This document shows positions 38,104 to 46,977 of a DNA stretch of 64,000 nucleotides, in pieces. Within the stretch, counting starts at the first letter, position 1. The number at the start of each line of letters is the position of its first letter. The DNA is taken from NCBI GenBank assembly GCA_021776075.1, contig JAJFGQ010000040.1, forward strand, positions 1-64,000. Direction: 5' to 3'. The position numbers were made by a program, and so were the translations under genes. Source of the stretch: Alphaproteobacteria bacterium. Its GTDB lineage: Bacteria > Pseudomonadota > Alphaproteobacteria > Micavibrionales > Micavibrionaceae. The notes below the pieces were generated by a model that was not told the origin of the DNA, made no database searches, and saw only the letters and a program-made list of their open reading frames with translations.

Positions 38104-38750
38104 CTTTGCTGGAGAACCCGCTTGATCTCTACCGCCATTGTCTGCGGCGTATCTTCATCGCTAAACAGGGTCAGAGGCTCATCATTCGGCCCCATCAGAT
38201 AAATATAGGATGAATGGTTCATCATATATTCGCTAAAATCAGGATTATCTGTTTTGGCGGCATAGACTCTATACGTTTCCTGCATGGCCATAATCTGCTC
38301 CGGCGTTCCTGTCAGACCGACCATACGCGGATTGAAAAGCTCAACATAATCCCTCATAACCTCCGGTGTATCGCGTTCCGGGTCAGTCGTCACGAAAACA
38401 GGAGTAACATTTTTTCCCATAACACCGAGAATTTTCATGGTCACATCAATTTCCTGAAGGGCCGTAGGGCAAATTTCCGGACAAAACGTAAAACCAAAAT
38501 AAATCAGCTTATATTGCCCGGCAAAATCCAGCTCCGTAACAGCATTGCCGTTATGATCAGTCAGCGTAAAGGGCCCGCCGATATCGGCACCCGCAAGGGC
38601 AGACCCTGCCGCAGGCTCCATACTGGCCATAACAGAGGCGCTCCCGTTATCGCTCGTAACCTGATTCCAAGCCGAAACAGTGCCCAGAAAAACACCTAAA
38701 AGGCACAAAGCAGCGATACGTGTTACGCGCTTTTTCTTATCCTGTTTCAT
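38100..38750 (-). CDS. SCO1/SenC-like copper chaperone
   Basis: A membrane-anchored thioredoxin-fold protein of 216 residues that delivers copper to the CuA site of cytochrome c oxidase. A basic N-terminus and one hydrophobic segment (about 10-28) anchor it. The copper site is complete: CPEIC (Cys90, Cys94) and His179 in MMNHSS. I start at ATG 38750, which has AGGAG 6-7 nt upstream, not at the upstream in-frame ATG. No oxidase genes are in the window. It is divergent from the cytidine deaminase gene. Confidence 0.92.
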   Translation of the reverse strand: MKQDKKKRVTRIAALCLLGVFLGTVSAWNQVTSDNGSASVMASMEPAAGSALAGADIGGPFTLTDHNGNAVTELDFAGQYKLIYFGFTFCPEICPTALQEIDVTMKILGVMGKNVTPVFVTTDPERDTPEVMRDYVELFNPRMVGLTGTPEQIMAMQETYRVYAAKTDNPDFSEYMMNHSSYIYLMGPNDEPLTLFSDEDTPQTMAVEIKRVLQQS

Positions 38751-38851
38751 TTTCTTCTCCTCTACGCTATAAAGACAGAACATTAGCTATAATGCTAAAA
38801 AATAACTTTGCCAAGATAAATTATAAAACAGGATATGTCAGGAGCTCTATT

Positions 38852-39772
38852 GTGAACAATGACAGCAACATGATGGCACAAGCCCTGCTCTCTATGCACA
38901 ACGCCTATGCCCCTTATTCGGATTACAAAGTCGGCGCTATCCTGCGCACAAAAAGCGGGGGCCTTTTTTCCGGCTGCAATGTCGAAAACGCTGCTTATCT
39001 GGGCTATGAAGCTGTTGAAACCGCAATAGGCGCCATGATTTCAGACTCCGACTGGATAGAACAGGGCAAGCTCCCCGCAATAGACTCTGTACTCTTTTGT
39101 GTGTCCAACCGTGATGATGCGCAAAAGCATTTTCCAAGCGGCGCTTCCCTCAATCATTTACGGGCTTTTGGAACGGACAATACACAGCTTCATTTCGCAA
39201 CGGAAAAGGACGGTGTTTTTGAAACCCGGTCTCTGGAAGACTTGCTACCCCATTCCCCCAAGCTGGAATATGACCGGAAAGAACAGGACAGACGCAGCCG
39301 CCATTTTATTGAAGAACAACAAAAAAAAGACTCTGTTCATCCTGCTTTTGATACGCCGGAGATGAGCGCCCTTTATCAGGTGCGCCTGCAAGCATTTTCC
39401 CCCTATTGTCATTATGCCGTCGGCGCTATTGTGCGCTCACAGTGCGGCCGGCTTTTTTCCGGCTGTAATTATGAAACCATGCCCCATACATCCCTTCATG
39501 CCGAAGGTGTCGCCATCGCAAAGATGGTAAATGCCTTGGGACCCCAAGCCCGCATTCAAAGCATCGCGCTCATAACAGAGGGACAGGCCGGTTTCCCCTG
39601 CGGCGACTGCCGCCAAAAAATAAATGAGTTCTGCCTGCCCGATACAAAAGTAACCGCCATAAACACAGACGGCGAACAATTGACAGCGCTTCATAAAGAA
39701 CTATTGCCGCATTCTTTCGGGGCTTCCTGCATTCACTCCGCTTATAAAGAGCAAAAAAAGAGTAACGGGTAG
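38852..39772 (+). CDS. cdd: Two-domain cytidine deaminase with the catalytic half at the C-terminus
   Basis: Deaminates cytidine/deoxycytidine for pyrimidine salvage. The 306 residues hold two CDA folds. The C-terminal one is intact: CNYETMPHTSLHAEG (HAE at 216-218) and PCGDCRQ (Cys250, Cys253). The N-terminal one has CNVENAAYLGYEAVE, where HAE is replaced by YEA, and PSGAS in place of PCGxC, so it cannot bind zinc. E. coli Cdd also has one live and one dead domain but in the reverse order. I start at GTG 38852 because AGGAG is 7 nt upstream. A TATAAT at 38788-38793 would place the transcript start just before it. Confidence 0.85.
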   Translation: MNNDSNMMAQALLSMHNAYAPYSDYKVGAILRTKSGGLFSGCNVENAAYLGYEAVETAIGAMISDSDWIEQGKLPAIDSVLFCVSNRDDAQKHFPSGASLNHLRAFGTDNTQLHFATEKDGVFETRSLEDLLPHSPKLEYDRKEQDRRSRHFIEEQQKKDSVHPAFDTPEMSALYQVRLQAFSPYCHYAVGAIVRSQCGRLFSGCNYETMPHTSLHAEGVAIAKMVNALGPQARIQSIALITEGQAGFPCGDCRQKINEFCLPDTKVTAINTDGEQLTALHKELLPHSFGASCIHSAYKEQKKSNG

Positions 39773-39784
39773 CAGGGGGATAAG

Positions 39785-40321
39785 ATGAATATGGATATTC
39801 GTATTGTTCCGCCGCCAAAAGATCGAAAGCCGGAGGCTTTTGTTATGGTCGGATTGCCGGGCAGCGGTAAAACCACATGGATACAGGATAATCTGGGGCA
39901 ATATGACATCGCCTGTAGTGACGATTTCGTCAAGGAACGCGCACAAAAAGAGGGCATCACCTACGCCGAAGCCTTAAAAAAACACCATAAAACCACCAGC
40001 GCCATGATGAAAGAAAGGGTAGCCGCACTGATTGCCGCGCGGAAACCGTTCATCTGGGATCAGGTTAATTTATTCAGGAAAGAGCGGCAGGCTATATACA
40101 AGCTGCTATCGCCAACACACAAAGTCGTGTTTGTCTGCTTTCTCGTGCCGTTTGATATTTGCATGAAACGCAATCTGGAACGGGGCAACAAAACGGGACA
40201 GCTCATCAGCGAAAACCGCATGAAATTACTGGCCCGCAAGGCAACCTTTCCGAACAAAGAGGAACCTTGCGACCGGATTATCCACGTCACGCACCCGGAC
40301 TGGAAAGTCAGGCCGCAGTAA
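39785..40321 (+). CDS. P-loop kinase of the polynucleotide kinase / AAA_33 type
   Basis: A 178-residue protein with the Walker A motif GLPGSGKTTW (about 23-32), an SDD motif (about 45-47) that often follows it in small-molecule and polynucleotide kinases, KPFIWDQVNLFRKERQ as the Walker B-like strand, and a lid region with RNLERGNKTGQLI. This is the ATP-dependent kinase fold used on nucleotides, RNA ends or small molecules; the substrate is unknown. AGGGGGAT precedes the ATG. It may be co-transcribed with the deaminase gene (12-nt gap). A palindromic repeat element follows. Confidence 0.8.
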   Translation: MNMDIRIVPPPKDRKPEAFVMVGLPGSGKTTWIQDNLGQYDIACSDDFVKERAQKEGITYAEALKKHHKTTSAMMKERVAALIAARKPFIWDQVNLFRKERQAIYKLLSPTHKVVFVCFLVPFDICMKRNLERGNKTGQLISENRMKLLARKATFPNKEEPCDRIIHVTHPDWKVRPQ

Positions 40322-40336
40322 AACCTGCCCCGATCC

Positions 40337-40484
40337 CACACCAACAACGTCACCCCCGCGGCCCGCCACAGGAGGGCTTAAACAGCGGGTATCCAGAATA
40401 AAGACAGCAGTAAAACTGCTGACATATGGACCCCCTACGACTAGTTTCGCTACGCGAAACCTCGGGGGTGACGTTGTTGGTGTG
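40337..40484. repeat. 148-bp palindromic repeat element with 22-bp inverted ends
   Basis: The ends 40337-40358 and 40463-40484 are perfect inverted repeats of 22 bp. Inside are further hairpins: CAGCAGT-AAA-ACTGCTG at about 40408-40424 and GTTTCG-CTACG-CGAAAC at about 40444-40460. There is no ORF. The outer sequence with CACCCCCG/CGGGGGTG and a TATCCAGAATAAAGAC core resembles the mobile palindromic elements (MITE- or REP-like) scattered in many proteobacterial genomes. It lies between two convergent genes. Confidence 0.85.
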
Positions 40485-40503
40485 AAAACCCCTCCCTACA
40501 AAC

Positions 40504-42477
40504 CTATTGCGGCGTGGGCGGAGACAATTTTACAAAAGGTTTTACCACAAAAGGGTTTGGAACAGACTTGCCGGATAATTTCAGCTCTTTCGGCGTATTC
40601 GGCGTGGTCAGGGCTATTTTCTCTTCCATCAGGTAAACAAGGTCCGGTAAATCGGGACCGCGCCCCATAGCATTCAGACGCCGGTATTCTTCAGCATTGA
40701 TATAATGCTCGACCCGCAAAGTGTCTTCCGACCCCAGATGTTCATCCATATCTTTATCAAGCACGCTGTTGTCGCCATGGATACCGCCATACACAACCAC
40801 ACAGCTTTTGCCGGCCTTGTTCAGGTCATGAATTTTCCCGGCAACCTTTTTGTCCGCACGGATGCGAATCCTTGGATTCAGAGGTTGTTTTCCTTCTTCA
40901 CCATCGACGAAATAAACCCGAATTCCATTTTTAGTCGCTTGAGAAATAAGGTGAGCTGCGTGTTTCACCTCCTCCATTGCTTTGGGATCATTAGTGCGCA
41001 AATAATTCATAAAAGTATTTATGAAGCGGTTTTCGCTCATCTTCCCACTTTGAAATTGTTCAACAGCAAATTGGAGGTTTTCAGGCGCTTCAATAGCATA
41101 GCAATCGCGGCCCTTATTGCTCACGGTGGCCATAAACTCGTCATCAGCCGTAAAGTTTCGTAGCCGTAAATCAAAATGATTCATATCCGTAAAGAAAAGA
41201 TATGTCTTGGCATTGGCAATCTGGAACAGAAAATCAGCGTGACTCTCAAAACCAGTCGCTTCCAGAACCGTTTCATCTATAAAAATATCTTTGACCGTAC
41301 GGTCCGGGTAAAAAAGTTTCATAGCCTGAAACGGGTTAGGCACAACTTCCCCTTCCAGTTTTATATCTGTGGGCGTGTTGGGTGTACTCAGGACAATACG
41401 TTCCCGCGCCAGATACACAAGATCCGGCAAGTCCGGCGCAATCCCGTATTTCAAACGGCTCATCTCATAGTCGTCCGCATCAACGTAAAATTCAACACGC
41501 AATGTCTGATCTTTACCCAAATGCTCATTCAGGTCTTTATCCATGTAACGATTACTGCCATGGGATTTCCCGAACCAAACAGCACACGATTTTTGACCGT
41601 CCTCCGCTTCATGGGCTGCGGCTTTAATTCTTTCAGCCAGATCCTTATCATGCGTTGCGCGCAGTTTGGCGTATTCAATATCGTGAGCCATATCACGCAG
41701 GATATAAAATTCCCGCCTTTCATCTTCGCTCAGAGCAGGCCACAAGATCCCCAAATACTCTCCGATATCATTGGGATTCTGAAGGTTAAACCGCGTGCTC
41801 GGTTCAACGCCCTCAGCACGCCATAACGAATCCGCTTTTTCAGTAAATTTACCTCTTTCCTTCTGAACCCATGCCATGAGCTCTTTTTCACGTGCCATAA
41901 AAGCAGGATCATGGAATTCATTATTTTGCTCTTTGGCATCGACATAGTGAAAATCAATACCGCTTTCTATCGCCGCCGCCACAAGATTGGCCTGAATTTG
42001 GGCATATTCGCGGGGGTTTCCTAACGTAAAATAATCTTTAATTCTGTTATAAAAACCGTCTTCAAATTGCCGTTTCGTAATCTCTTTATTCTTGAACTGT
42101 TCAACAAGATCCTGCCAATCGATATGCTGCTCAACAGCCAGACACGCCGCACCGCCTTCGGCCAAAGGCCCGATAAAGCGTTTATCGGCCACAAAGTTTT
42201 GCAGCGTAAAATTGCCGTGATTTGTATCGCTGAAAAGAAGATAAGGGCGCAACCCGCCGAGCTGCCGTAAAAATTCACCATGGTCTTTGAATTTCAGGGC
42301 ATTCCTGTTTGTAATTTCAGACAGGTTTTGAATATCCAGATAACGGAAGTTGGATTTTAAATCGTAATCTGCTGCTTCTGTGTCCGGACCGGGTAGAAAA
42401 ACAGAGGCCGCCGCCATAAAAACGGAGGCCGCCGTCAGTCCCCATTTACTTTTATTCTTTTTATTATTATACGCCAT
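40504..42477 (-). CDS. Secreted protein made of two repeats of an unknown ~300-residue domain
   Basis: A 657-residue exported protein: signal peptide about 1-35 (ending near TEAAD), then two copies of one domain (about 45-350 and 365-645). Each copy has a TxLFFxDTNHxxxxLxNFxAD-like strand, a CxAxE segment, a FxxxxxxYLRT/KDYFTL helix, YFVDxxE/HYVDAKE, a small residue-His motif (GKSHGSNRYMDKDLNEHLG versus GGIHGDNSVLDKDMDEHLG), and ends with DLPDLVYLxxExIxLxTPNTP. The DTNHG and G-x-x-HG elements recall the ChaN/EreA/TIKI-type fold, but that link is weak. Location is periplasmic or outside. The start is preceded by a GGGGAAGGGGAG ribosome site. Confidence 0.7.
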   Translation of the reverse strand: MAYNNKKNKSKWGLTAASVFMAAASVFLPGPDTEAADYDLKSNFRYLDIQNLSEITNRNALKFKDHGEFLRQLGGLRPYLLFSDTNHGNFTLQNFVADKRFIGPLAEGGAACLAVEQHIDWQDLVEQFKNKEITKRQFEDGFYNRIKDYFTLGNPREYAQIQANLVAAAIESGIDFHYVDAKEQNNEFHDPAFMAREKELMAWVQKERGKFTEKADSLWRAEGVEPSTRFNLQNPNDIGEYLGILWPALSEDERREFYILRDMAHDIEYAKLRATHDKDLAERIKAAAHEAEDGQKSCAVWFGKSHGSNRYMDKDLNEHLGKDQTLRVEFYVDADDYEMSRLKYGIAPDLPDLVYLARERIVLSTPNTPTDIKLEGEVVPNPFQAMKLFYPDRTVKDIFIDETVLEATGFESHADFLFQIANAKTYLFFTDMNHFDLRLRNFTADDEFMATVSNKGRDCYAIEAPENLQFAVEQFQSGKMSENRFINTFMNYLRTNDPKAMEEVKHAAHLISQATKNGIRVYFVDGEEGKQPLNPRIRIRADKKVAGKIHDLNKAGKSCVVVYGGIHGDNSVLDKDMDEHLGSEDTLRVEHYINAEEYRRLNAMGRGPDLPDLVYLMEEKIALTTPNTPKELKLSGKSVPNPFVVKPFVKLSPPTPQ

Positions 42478-42570
42478 GATGCGCGTCTCCCCTTCCCCAA
42501 ATCATCCAGAAGGAAAGACGCTAGCATATAACTTTTTGTTTTGTAAAATCCTTTTTCTATAAAACGGCGT

Positions 42571-43338
42571 CTATAAGACACCAAGAATTTCAGCAACCAG
42601 CGGATGACGTACGATATCCCCGGACTCAAGCTGAACAACAGCAACATTGCTCAGTTTTTCCAGCCTTGCGGCAATATCGCCCAGCCCTGACATACCATCC
42701 AGCAAATCGCTTTGTCCCGGATCACCCGTGACAACCATCGTGGAATGCCAGCCCAGACGGGAAAGCAGCATTTTAAGCTGAACATAGGTGCAATTCTGCG
42801 CCTCATCAATCACGACAAAGGCATTATTCAGCGTCCGCCCCCGCATAAAGCCCACCGGCGCAATTTCAATCGTGCCGTCATCCATGTAATGCTTCACTCT
42901 TTTACCGCCCAGACGATCGCCAAGCGCATCATAAAGCGGGCGCAGATAAGGGGCCATTTTTTCATTCATATCGCCCGGCAGGTAACCAAGGGATTCCCCA
43001 GCTTCCATAGCAGGACGGGAAAGAATGATACGCTCAACCCTCTCTTCTTCCAAAGCCTCTACAGCCGCGGCAATGGCCAGATAGGTCTTCCCGGTTCCTG
43101 CCGGGCCAACAGCCATGGTCAGATTATGAGTCTTGATCGAGTCTATCAGAATCTTTTGTCCCTCCGAGCGCGGCTTGATGTTCTTCACGTACCGTTGGTC
43201 ACGGCGGCCATCAATGCGTTCCTCCAGCGGATGCCAATCCTCGTTTTTATGTTTAGAAGAGGGGAAAGAGCCTTTATGAGTACCGTCTACGGCCTGAAGA
43301 TGAGAAACACGTTTTTTACTGCGGGTTTTTTTAGCCAT
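42571..43338 (-). CDS. phoH: PhoH-family ATPase
   Basis: A 255-residue cytoplasmic ATPase of the PhoH family, related to superfamily I helicases. Motifs: Walker A GPAGTGKTYLA (about 98-108), LSRPAMEAGESLGYLPGD (about 124-141), GFMRGRTL, the DEAQNCT Walker B (about 179-185), and TGDPGQSD (about 205). The first 60 residues are basic. In many bacteria phoH lies next to ybeY; here it does not. A likely transcription terminator sits about 75 nt upstream of its start, so its leader may be attenuated (see 43414-43573). Confidence 0.9.
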   Translation of the reverse strand: MAKKTRSKKRVSHLQAVDGTHKGSFPSSKHKNEDWHPLEERIDGRRDQRYVKNIKPRSEGQKILIDSIKTHNLTMAVGPAGTGKTYLAIAAAVEALEEERVERIILSRPAMEAGESLGYLPGDMNEKMAPYLRPLYDALGDRLGGKRVKHYMDDGTIEIAPVGFMRGRTLNNAFVVIDEAQNCTYVQLKMLLSRLGWHSTMVVTGDPGQSDLLDGMSGLGDIAARLEKLSNVAVVQLESGDIVRHPLVAEILGVL

Positions 43339-43413
43339 GGGAAACTCCTTTTATAGAGGTGAGGGGTGAGAGGAAGAAAAAAGACGTAAGGAAGACAAGG
43401 GTGGGCAAAGCAT

Positions 43414-43440
43414 AAAAAAACCGCGCTCAAAAGGCGCGGT
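43414..43440 (-). terminator. Intrinsic terminator upstream of phoH
   Basis: Read on the minus strand, ACCGCGC and GCGCGGT form a 7-bp stem with a 7-nt loop, directly followed by seven T (43420-43414). It faces toward phoH, not away from it. Confidence 0.75.
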
Positions 43441-43573
43441 CAGAAGCATTCGTATATAAACTGACGCTTTTATGAGCAGCGCCGGGAGGGGGCCGGGAGA
43501 GGGACCAAAAAGGGGGTATGTCTGGCAATAAATCCGATAGGGGCAAGAAAACTCCTTTGTTGAGGATGTTTCT
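43414..43573 (-). ncRNA. Candidate ~160-nt small RNA or phoH leader ending in an intrinsic terminator
   Basis: On the minus strand a promoter-like TAGGCA (43608-43603), 17-nt spacer and extended -10 TGCTAAAAT (43588-43580) would start a transcript near 43573. It would end at a 7-bp GC-rich stem (43440-43434/43426-43420) followed by a run of seven U. The interval is GC-rich with C/G tracts and no convincing ORF. It could be a free small RNA or a leader with a terminator before phoH (start 43338). I cannot match it to a known RNA family. Confidence 0.4.
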
Positions 43574-43701
43574 GCCTCTATTTTAGCAGAAAACAGACCC
43601 ATTGCCTATGCCCATCGCACATCTTCAATTTTTCGTAATGTTTTTCGTGAATAATGTCTGTAGATAGCGTTTAAACGGTTTTATAAAAAAAGGTGTGCAA
43701 T

Positions 43702-43986
43702 ATGGATGAATCAGGGATATCCGGTGATTTTCAGGAGGAGGCCGAAGATAAAGGCGTTTTGGAAAAAGGGCTTGAAGGTGCGGCCAATCAGATAGAAAGC
43801 GGTGCCGAGGCTCTCAGAGACAAAATTCCGGAGATCGTAGAAGGCGCTGAAAATCTGAAAAAAACACTAACAGAGGCCTTTAAACAAGCCGTCGAGAACA
43901 TGGGAAAAGCACTGGAAAACCCTCAGCCTGCACCAAGACGCCCCGAAGTCCCCACTCTTAAGCTGCCGGATCGCTACGATATTTAA
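43702..43986 (+). CDS. Small acidic helical protein, unknown
   Basis: A 94-residue protein that is acidic in its first 45 residues and predicted as two long amphipathic helices (about 15-70), followed by a Pro-rich tail. No signal peptide. ATG 43702 has AAAGG 8 nt upstream. No family recognised; the Ala/Glu-rich helix pattern resembles small apolipoprotein- or phasin-like helical proteins only in a general way. It is isolated between phoH, transcribed away on the other strand, and the convergent nrdB. Confidence 0.65.
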   Translation: MDESGISGDFQEEAEDKGVLEKGLEGAANQIESGAEALRDKIPEIVEGAENLKKTLTEAFKQAVENMGKALENPQPAPRRPEVPTLKLPDRYDI

Positions 43987-44014
43987 AACGAGATAGAACT
44001 AGGGCCGGAACTCG

Positions 44015-45061
44015 TTATTCTGCCGCTATGCTACCGGGATCATCGCCAAAAATGACGTCTTCGAATACATCTTCCCACGTGCCTTCTGTGGAGGCTTTGG
44101 AATATTCCGTAGACCGGTTTTCAAAGAAATTGGCATGTTCCGCACCGTTCATCATTTCATCCATCCAGGGCAGCGGGTTTTTATCCATACCAAAAACAGG
44201 CTCCAAGTGAATTTGCTGCAAACGGCGATCACCAATATAGCGGATATAATTTTTAACCTCTTCAGGCTCCAGCCCTTCAACGCCTCCCATTTCAAAAGCA
44301 AGGTCGATAAAGGCGTCCTCATAACCGACAATCGTGCGGCAACTCTCTGTAATTTCCTCTTTCAACTCTGCGGTCCAGATATCCTGATTCTCATCAATGA
44401 AAGTATTAAACAGCCGGATCATGGACAGGCAATGCAATGTTTCATCACGCACGGACCACGTTATAATCTGGCTCATACCCTTCATTTTATTGAAACGCTG
44501 AAAATTCATCAAAATGGCAAAAGACGCAAATAGCTGCAACCCTTCGGTAAAAGCGCTGAACAGGGCCATAGTTTTAGCAATATCCCGCCGTGAACTCATC
44601 GAAGCGGTTTGCATGTAATCATATTTATCCTTCATTTCCTTGTATTTCATGAAGGCCTGATATTCGACTTCCGGAATCCCCAGCGTATCCAGCAAATGAG
44701 CATAAGCGGCGATATGAATGGTTTCGATATTGGAGAAAGCCGAAAGCATCATCTGCACTTCAACGGGGCCAAAAACCTGCGCATAATGCTTCATATAGCA
44801 ATTATTGACTTCCACATCGGCCTGCGTGAAAAAACGAAAAATCTGGGTCAGCAGATTTATTTCCCCCGGCGTCAGCTTGTTTTTCCAATCGCGCACATCT
44901 TCGGCCATCGGCACTTCTTCAGGCAACCAGTGCACGCGCTGTTGTGTCAGCCATGCTTCGTAACACCATGGATACAAAAAAGGTTTATAAACATGACGCT
45001 CCTGCAACAAAGGCGAATTGCTGTTTGTGACATCATCAAGTTTTGCTTTTGTATCAGCCAT
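44015..45061 (-). CDS. nrdB: Class Ia ribonucleotide reductase, beta (R2) subunit
   Basis: Holds the diiron-tyrosyl radical that starts ribonucleotide reduction. The 348 residues show the iron ligands and radical Tyr in order: Asp82 (FFTQADVEVNN), Glu113 and His116 with Tyr120 in ETIHIAAY, then SVRDETLHCLSM with the second Glu/His pair. The Tyr four residues after His, as in E. coli NrdB, supports a tyrosyl-radical enzyme. No N-terminal ATP-cone. It follows nrdA with an 80-nt gap containing a degenerate CCACAAAGTACACAGAG repeat. Confidence 0.95.
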   Translation of the reverse strand: MADTKAKLDDVTNSNSPLLQERHVYKPFLYPWCYEAWLTQQRVHWLPEEVPMAEDVRDWKNKLTPGEINLLTQIFRFFTQADVEVNNCYMKHYAQVFGPVEVQMMLSAFSNIETIHIAAYAHLLDTLGIPEVEYQAFMKYKEMKDKYDYMQTASMSSRRDIAKTMALFSAFTEGLQLFASFAILMNFQRFNKMKGMSQIITWSVRDETLHCLSMIRLFNTFIDENQDIWTAELKEEITESCRTIVGYEDAFIDLAFEMGGVEGLEPEEVKNYIRYIGDRRLQQIHLEPVFGMDKNPLPWMDEMMNGAEHANFFENRSTEYSKASTEGTWEDVFEDVIFGDDPGSIAAE

Positions 45062-45141
45062 AGTTTTATTCCTTTTTTATGATTCTTTTCATTTAACCAC
45101 AAAGTACACAGAGCATACGAAGAGTCCATGGGCTATTTGTC

Positions 45142-46977
45142 TCACTGACAGGCCAGACATTCTTCGTATTTGTTCTCTTCACCCAGTTCCGGCTCTTTAT
45201 CACGATCCGGAATCGGCGCTTCGCCTTTGCTGCGTTCCCAGCTGGCATTGCTCTCGGCACGCTGGATCGACTTAGAACGACAGTAATACAAGCTTTTAAG
45301 GCCTTTTTTCCAAGCTTCAAAATGCAATTTATGTAGTTCTTTTTTATGCACATTGCCGGAGAGGAAAAGATTGAGAGACTGTGCCTGACAAACAAACGGC
45401 GTGCGGTCGCTCGCATGTTCGATCAACCACATCTGATCAATCTCAAAGGCCGTTTTAAAGACATCTTTTTCTTCCTGCGTCAGAAAATCAAGATGTTGAA
45501 CAGACCCTTCGGCCGTAAAAATAGACGACCATATGTCATCGGTGTTATAGCCATTGGCTTCCAGAAGAACTTCCAGATATTTATTCCTGACAGCAAAGGA
45601 GCCGGATAACGTCTTGTGATTATAAGCATTCGCCGCAGCAGGTTCAATGCCCGGCGAAGCGCCACCACAAATAATCGACGTTGAGGCATTCGGCGCAACC
45701 GCCATTTTGTTGGAAAAACGCTCCATAACACCGTAATCAGCCGCATCAGGACAAGCACCGCGCTCATGAGCCAGCTTCACACTCGCTTCATCGGCCTGCC
45801 CCCGAATATGTTGGAACATACGGCGATTCCAAACCTTGGCCATAACCGATTCCATTGGAATCATTTTTGATTGCAAGAAGGAATGAAAGCCCATAGCCCC
45901 CAACCCGACGGACCGTTCACGCATAGCCGCATATTTCGCTTTTTTCATCGAGTCCGGCGCTCTGTTAATAAAGTCAGTCAGGACATTATCCAAAAAGCGC
46001 ATAATATCCTCGATAAAAGTCGGATGATCATGCCACTCATCAAATTTATCCAGATTAAGGGACGATAAGCAACACACGGCCGTGCGGTCATTACCAAGAT
46101 GATCAATCCCCGTAGGAAGCGTAATTTCCGAACATAAATTGGACATTTTGACGTTTAAACCGGCCATTTTATGGTGATCCGGAATCTGGTCATTGACGTG
46201 ATCAATAAAAACAATATAAGGCTCGCCCGTTTCGATACGCGCCGTTAAGATACGAATCCATAAATCCCGCGCCTGTATTCTGTCGACAACATGGCCGTCT
46301 TTCGGGCTCTTCAAGGCCCATTCCTCATCCTGTTCAACCGCCTGCATGAAAGCGTTATTAATCAATATACCGTTATGGAGATTCTGAGCTTTCCGGTTCG
46401 GATCGCCACCGGTCGGGCGCCGAATCTCCAGAAATTCTTCAATTTCCGGATGCCACACCGGTAGATAAATCGCCGCCGATCCCCGCCGCAAAGACCCCTG
46501 TGAAATAGCCAAAGTCAATGAATCCATAACCCGGATAAACGGAACAATGCCGGACGTCTTGCCGTTTATACCAACCTTTTCACCGATAGAGCGAACATTA
46601 CCCCAATATGAGCCAATGCCGCCGCCGTTGCTGGCCAGCCAGACATTCTCGTTCCATAAATCAACAATACCGTCCAGCGTATCGCCACATTCATTCAAAA
46701 AGCAGGAAATCGGCAGACCACGGCTGGTCCCGCCATTGGATAAAATAGGCGTTGCCGGCATAAACCACAAATTAGAAATATAACTATAGATGCGCTGGGC
46801 ATGGTCGCTATCATCCCCGTAATGCATTGCAACACGGGCAAACAAATCCTGATACGATTCCTCAGGAAGCAAATAACGGTCCGTCAGAGTCGCTTTACCG
46901 AACTCTGTTAAATTTGAATCACGGGACCGGTCAATTTTAACACGGTTTCCCCTTTCCATTTGCGCAACGTCAAACAT
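45142..46977 (-). CDS. nrdA: Class Ia ribonucleotide reductase, alpha (R1) subunit, short form
   Basis: Catalytic subunit that reduces ribonucleoside diphosphates to deoxyribonucleotides. The 611 residues contain Cys92 (LPISCFLNECGD) and Cys302 or Cys303 (AVCCLSSLNL) as the redox pair, and the active-site NLCSE (Asn280, Cys282, Glu284). The C-terminal ECLACQ carries the CxxC that is re-reduced by thioredoxin or glutaredoxin. It lacks the ~90-residue N-terminal ATP-cone of E. coli NrdA, so allosteric activity control through that cone is absent. I start at ATG 46977, with AAGGAG 7-9 nt upstream; a start at 47013 would absorb the ribosome site. Confidence 0.95.
   Translation of the reverse strand: MFDVAQMERGNRVKIDRSRDSNLTEFGKATLTDRYLLPEESYQDLFARVAMHYGDDSDHAQRIYSYISNLWFMPATPILSNGGTSRGLPISCFLNECGDTLDGIVDLWNENVWLASNGGGIGSYWGNVRSIGEKVGINGKTSGIVPFIRVMDSLTLAISQGSLRRGSAAIYLPVWHPEIEEFLEIRRPTGGDPNRKAQNLHNGILINNAFMQAVEQDEEWALKSPKDGHVVDRIQARDLWIRILTARIETGEPYIVFIDHVNDQIPDHHKMAGLNVKMSNLCSEITLPTGIDHLGNDRTAVCCLSSLNLDKFDEWHDHPTFIEDIMRFLDNVLTDFINRAPDSMKKAKYAAMRERSVGLGAMGFHSFLQSKMIPMESVMAKVWNRRMFQHIRGQADEASVKLAHERGACPDAADYGVMERFSNKMAVAPNASTSIICGGASPGIEPAAANAYNHKTLSGSFAVRNKYLEVLLEANGYNTDDIWSSIFTAEGSVQHLDFLTQEEKDVFKTAFEIDQMWLIEHASDRTPFVCQAQSLNLFLSGNVHKKELHKLHFEAWKKGLKSLYYCRSKSIQRAESNASWERSKGEAPIPDRDKEPELGEENKYEECLACQ

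Noticed and set aside
43351-43602. 83-codon minus-strand frame before phoH
   Set aside because: It runs through an intrinsic terminator hairpin and has no family features; the interval is better explained as an RNA leader.
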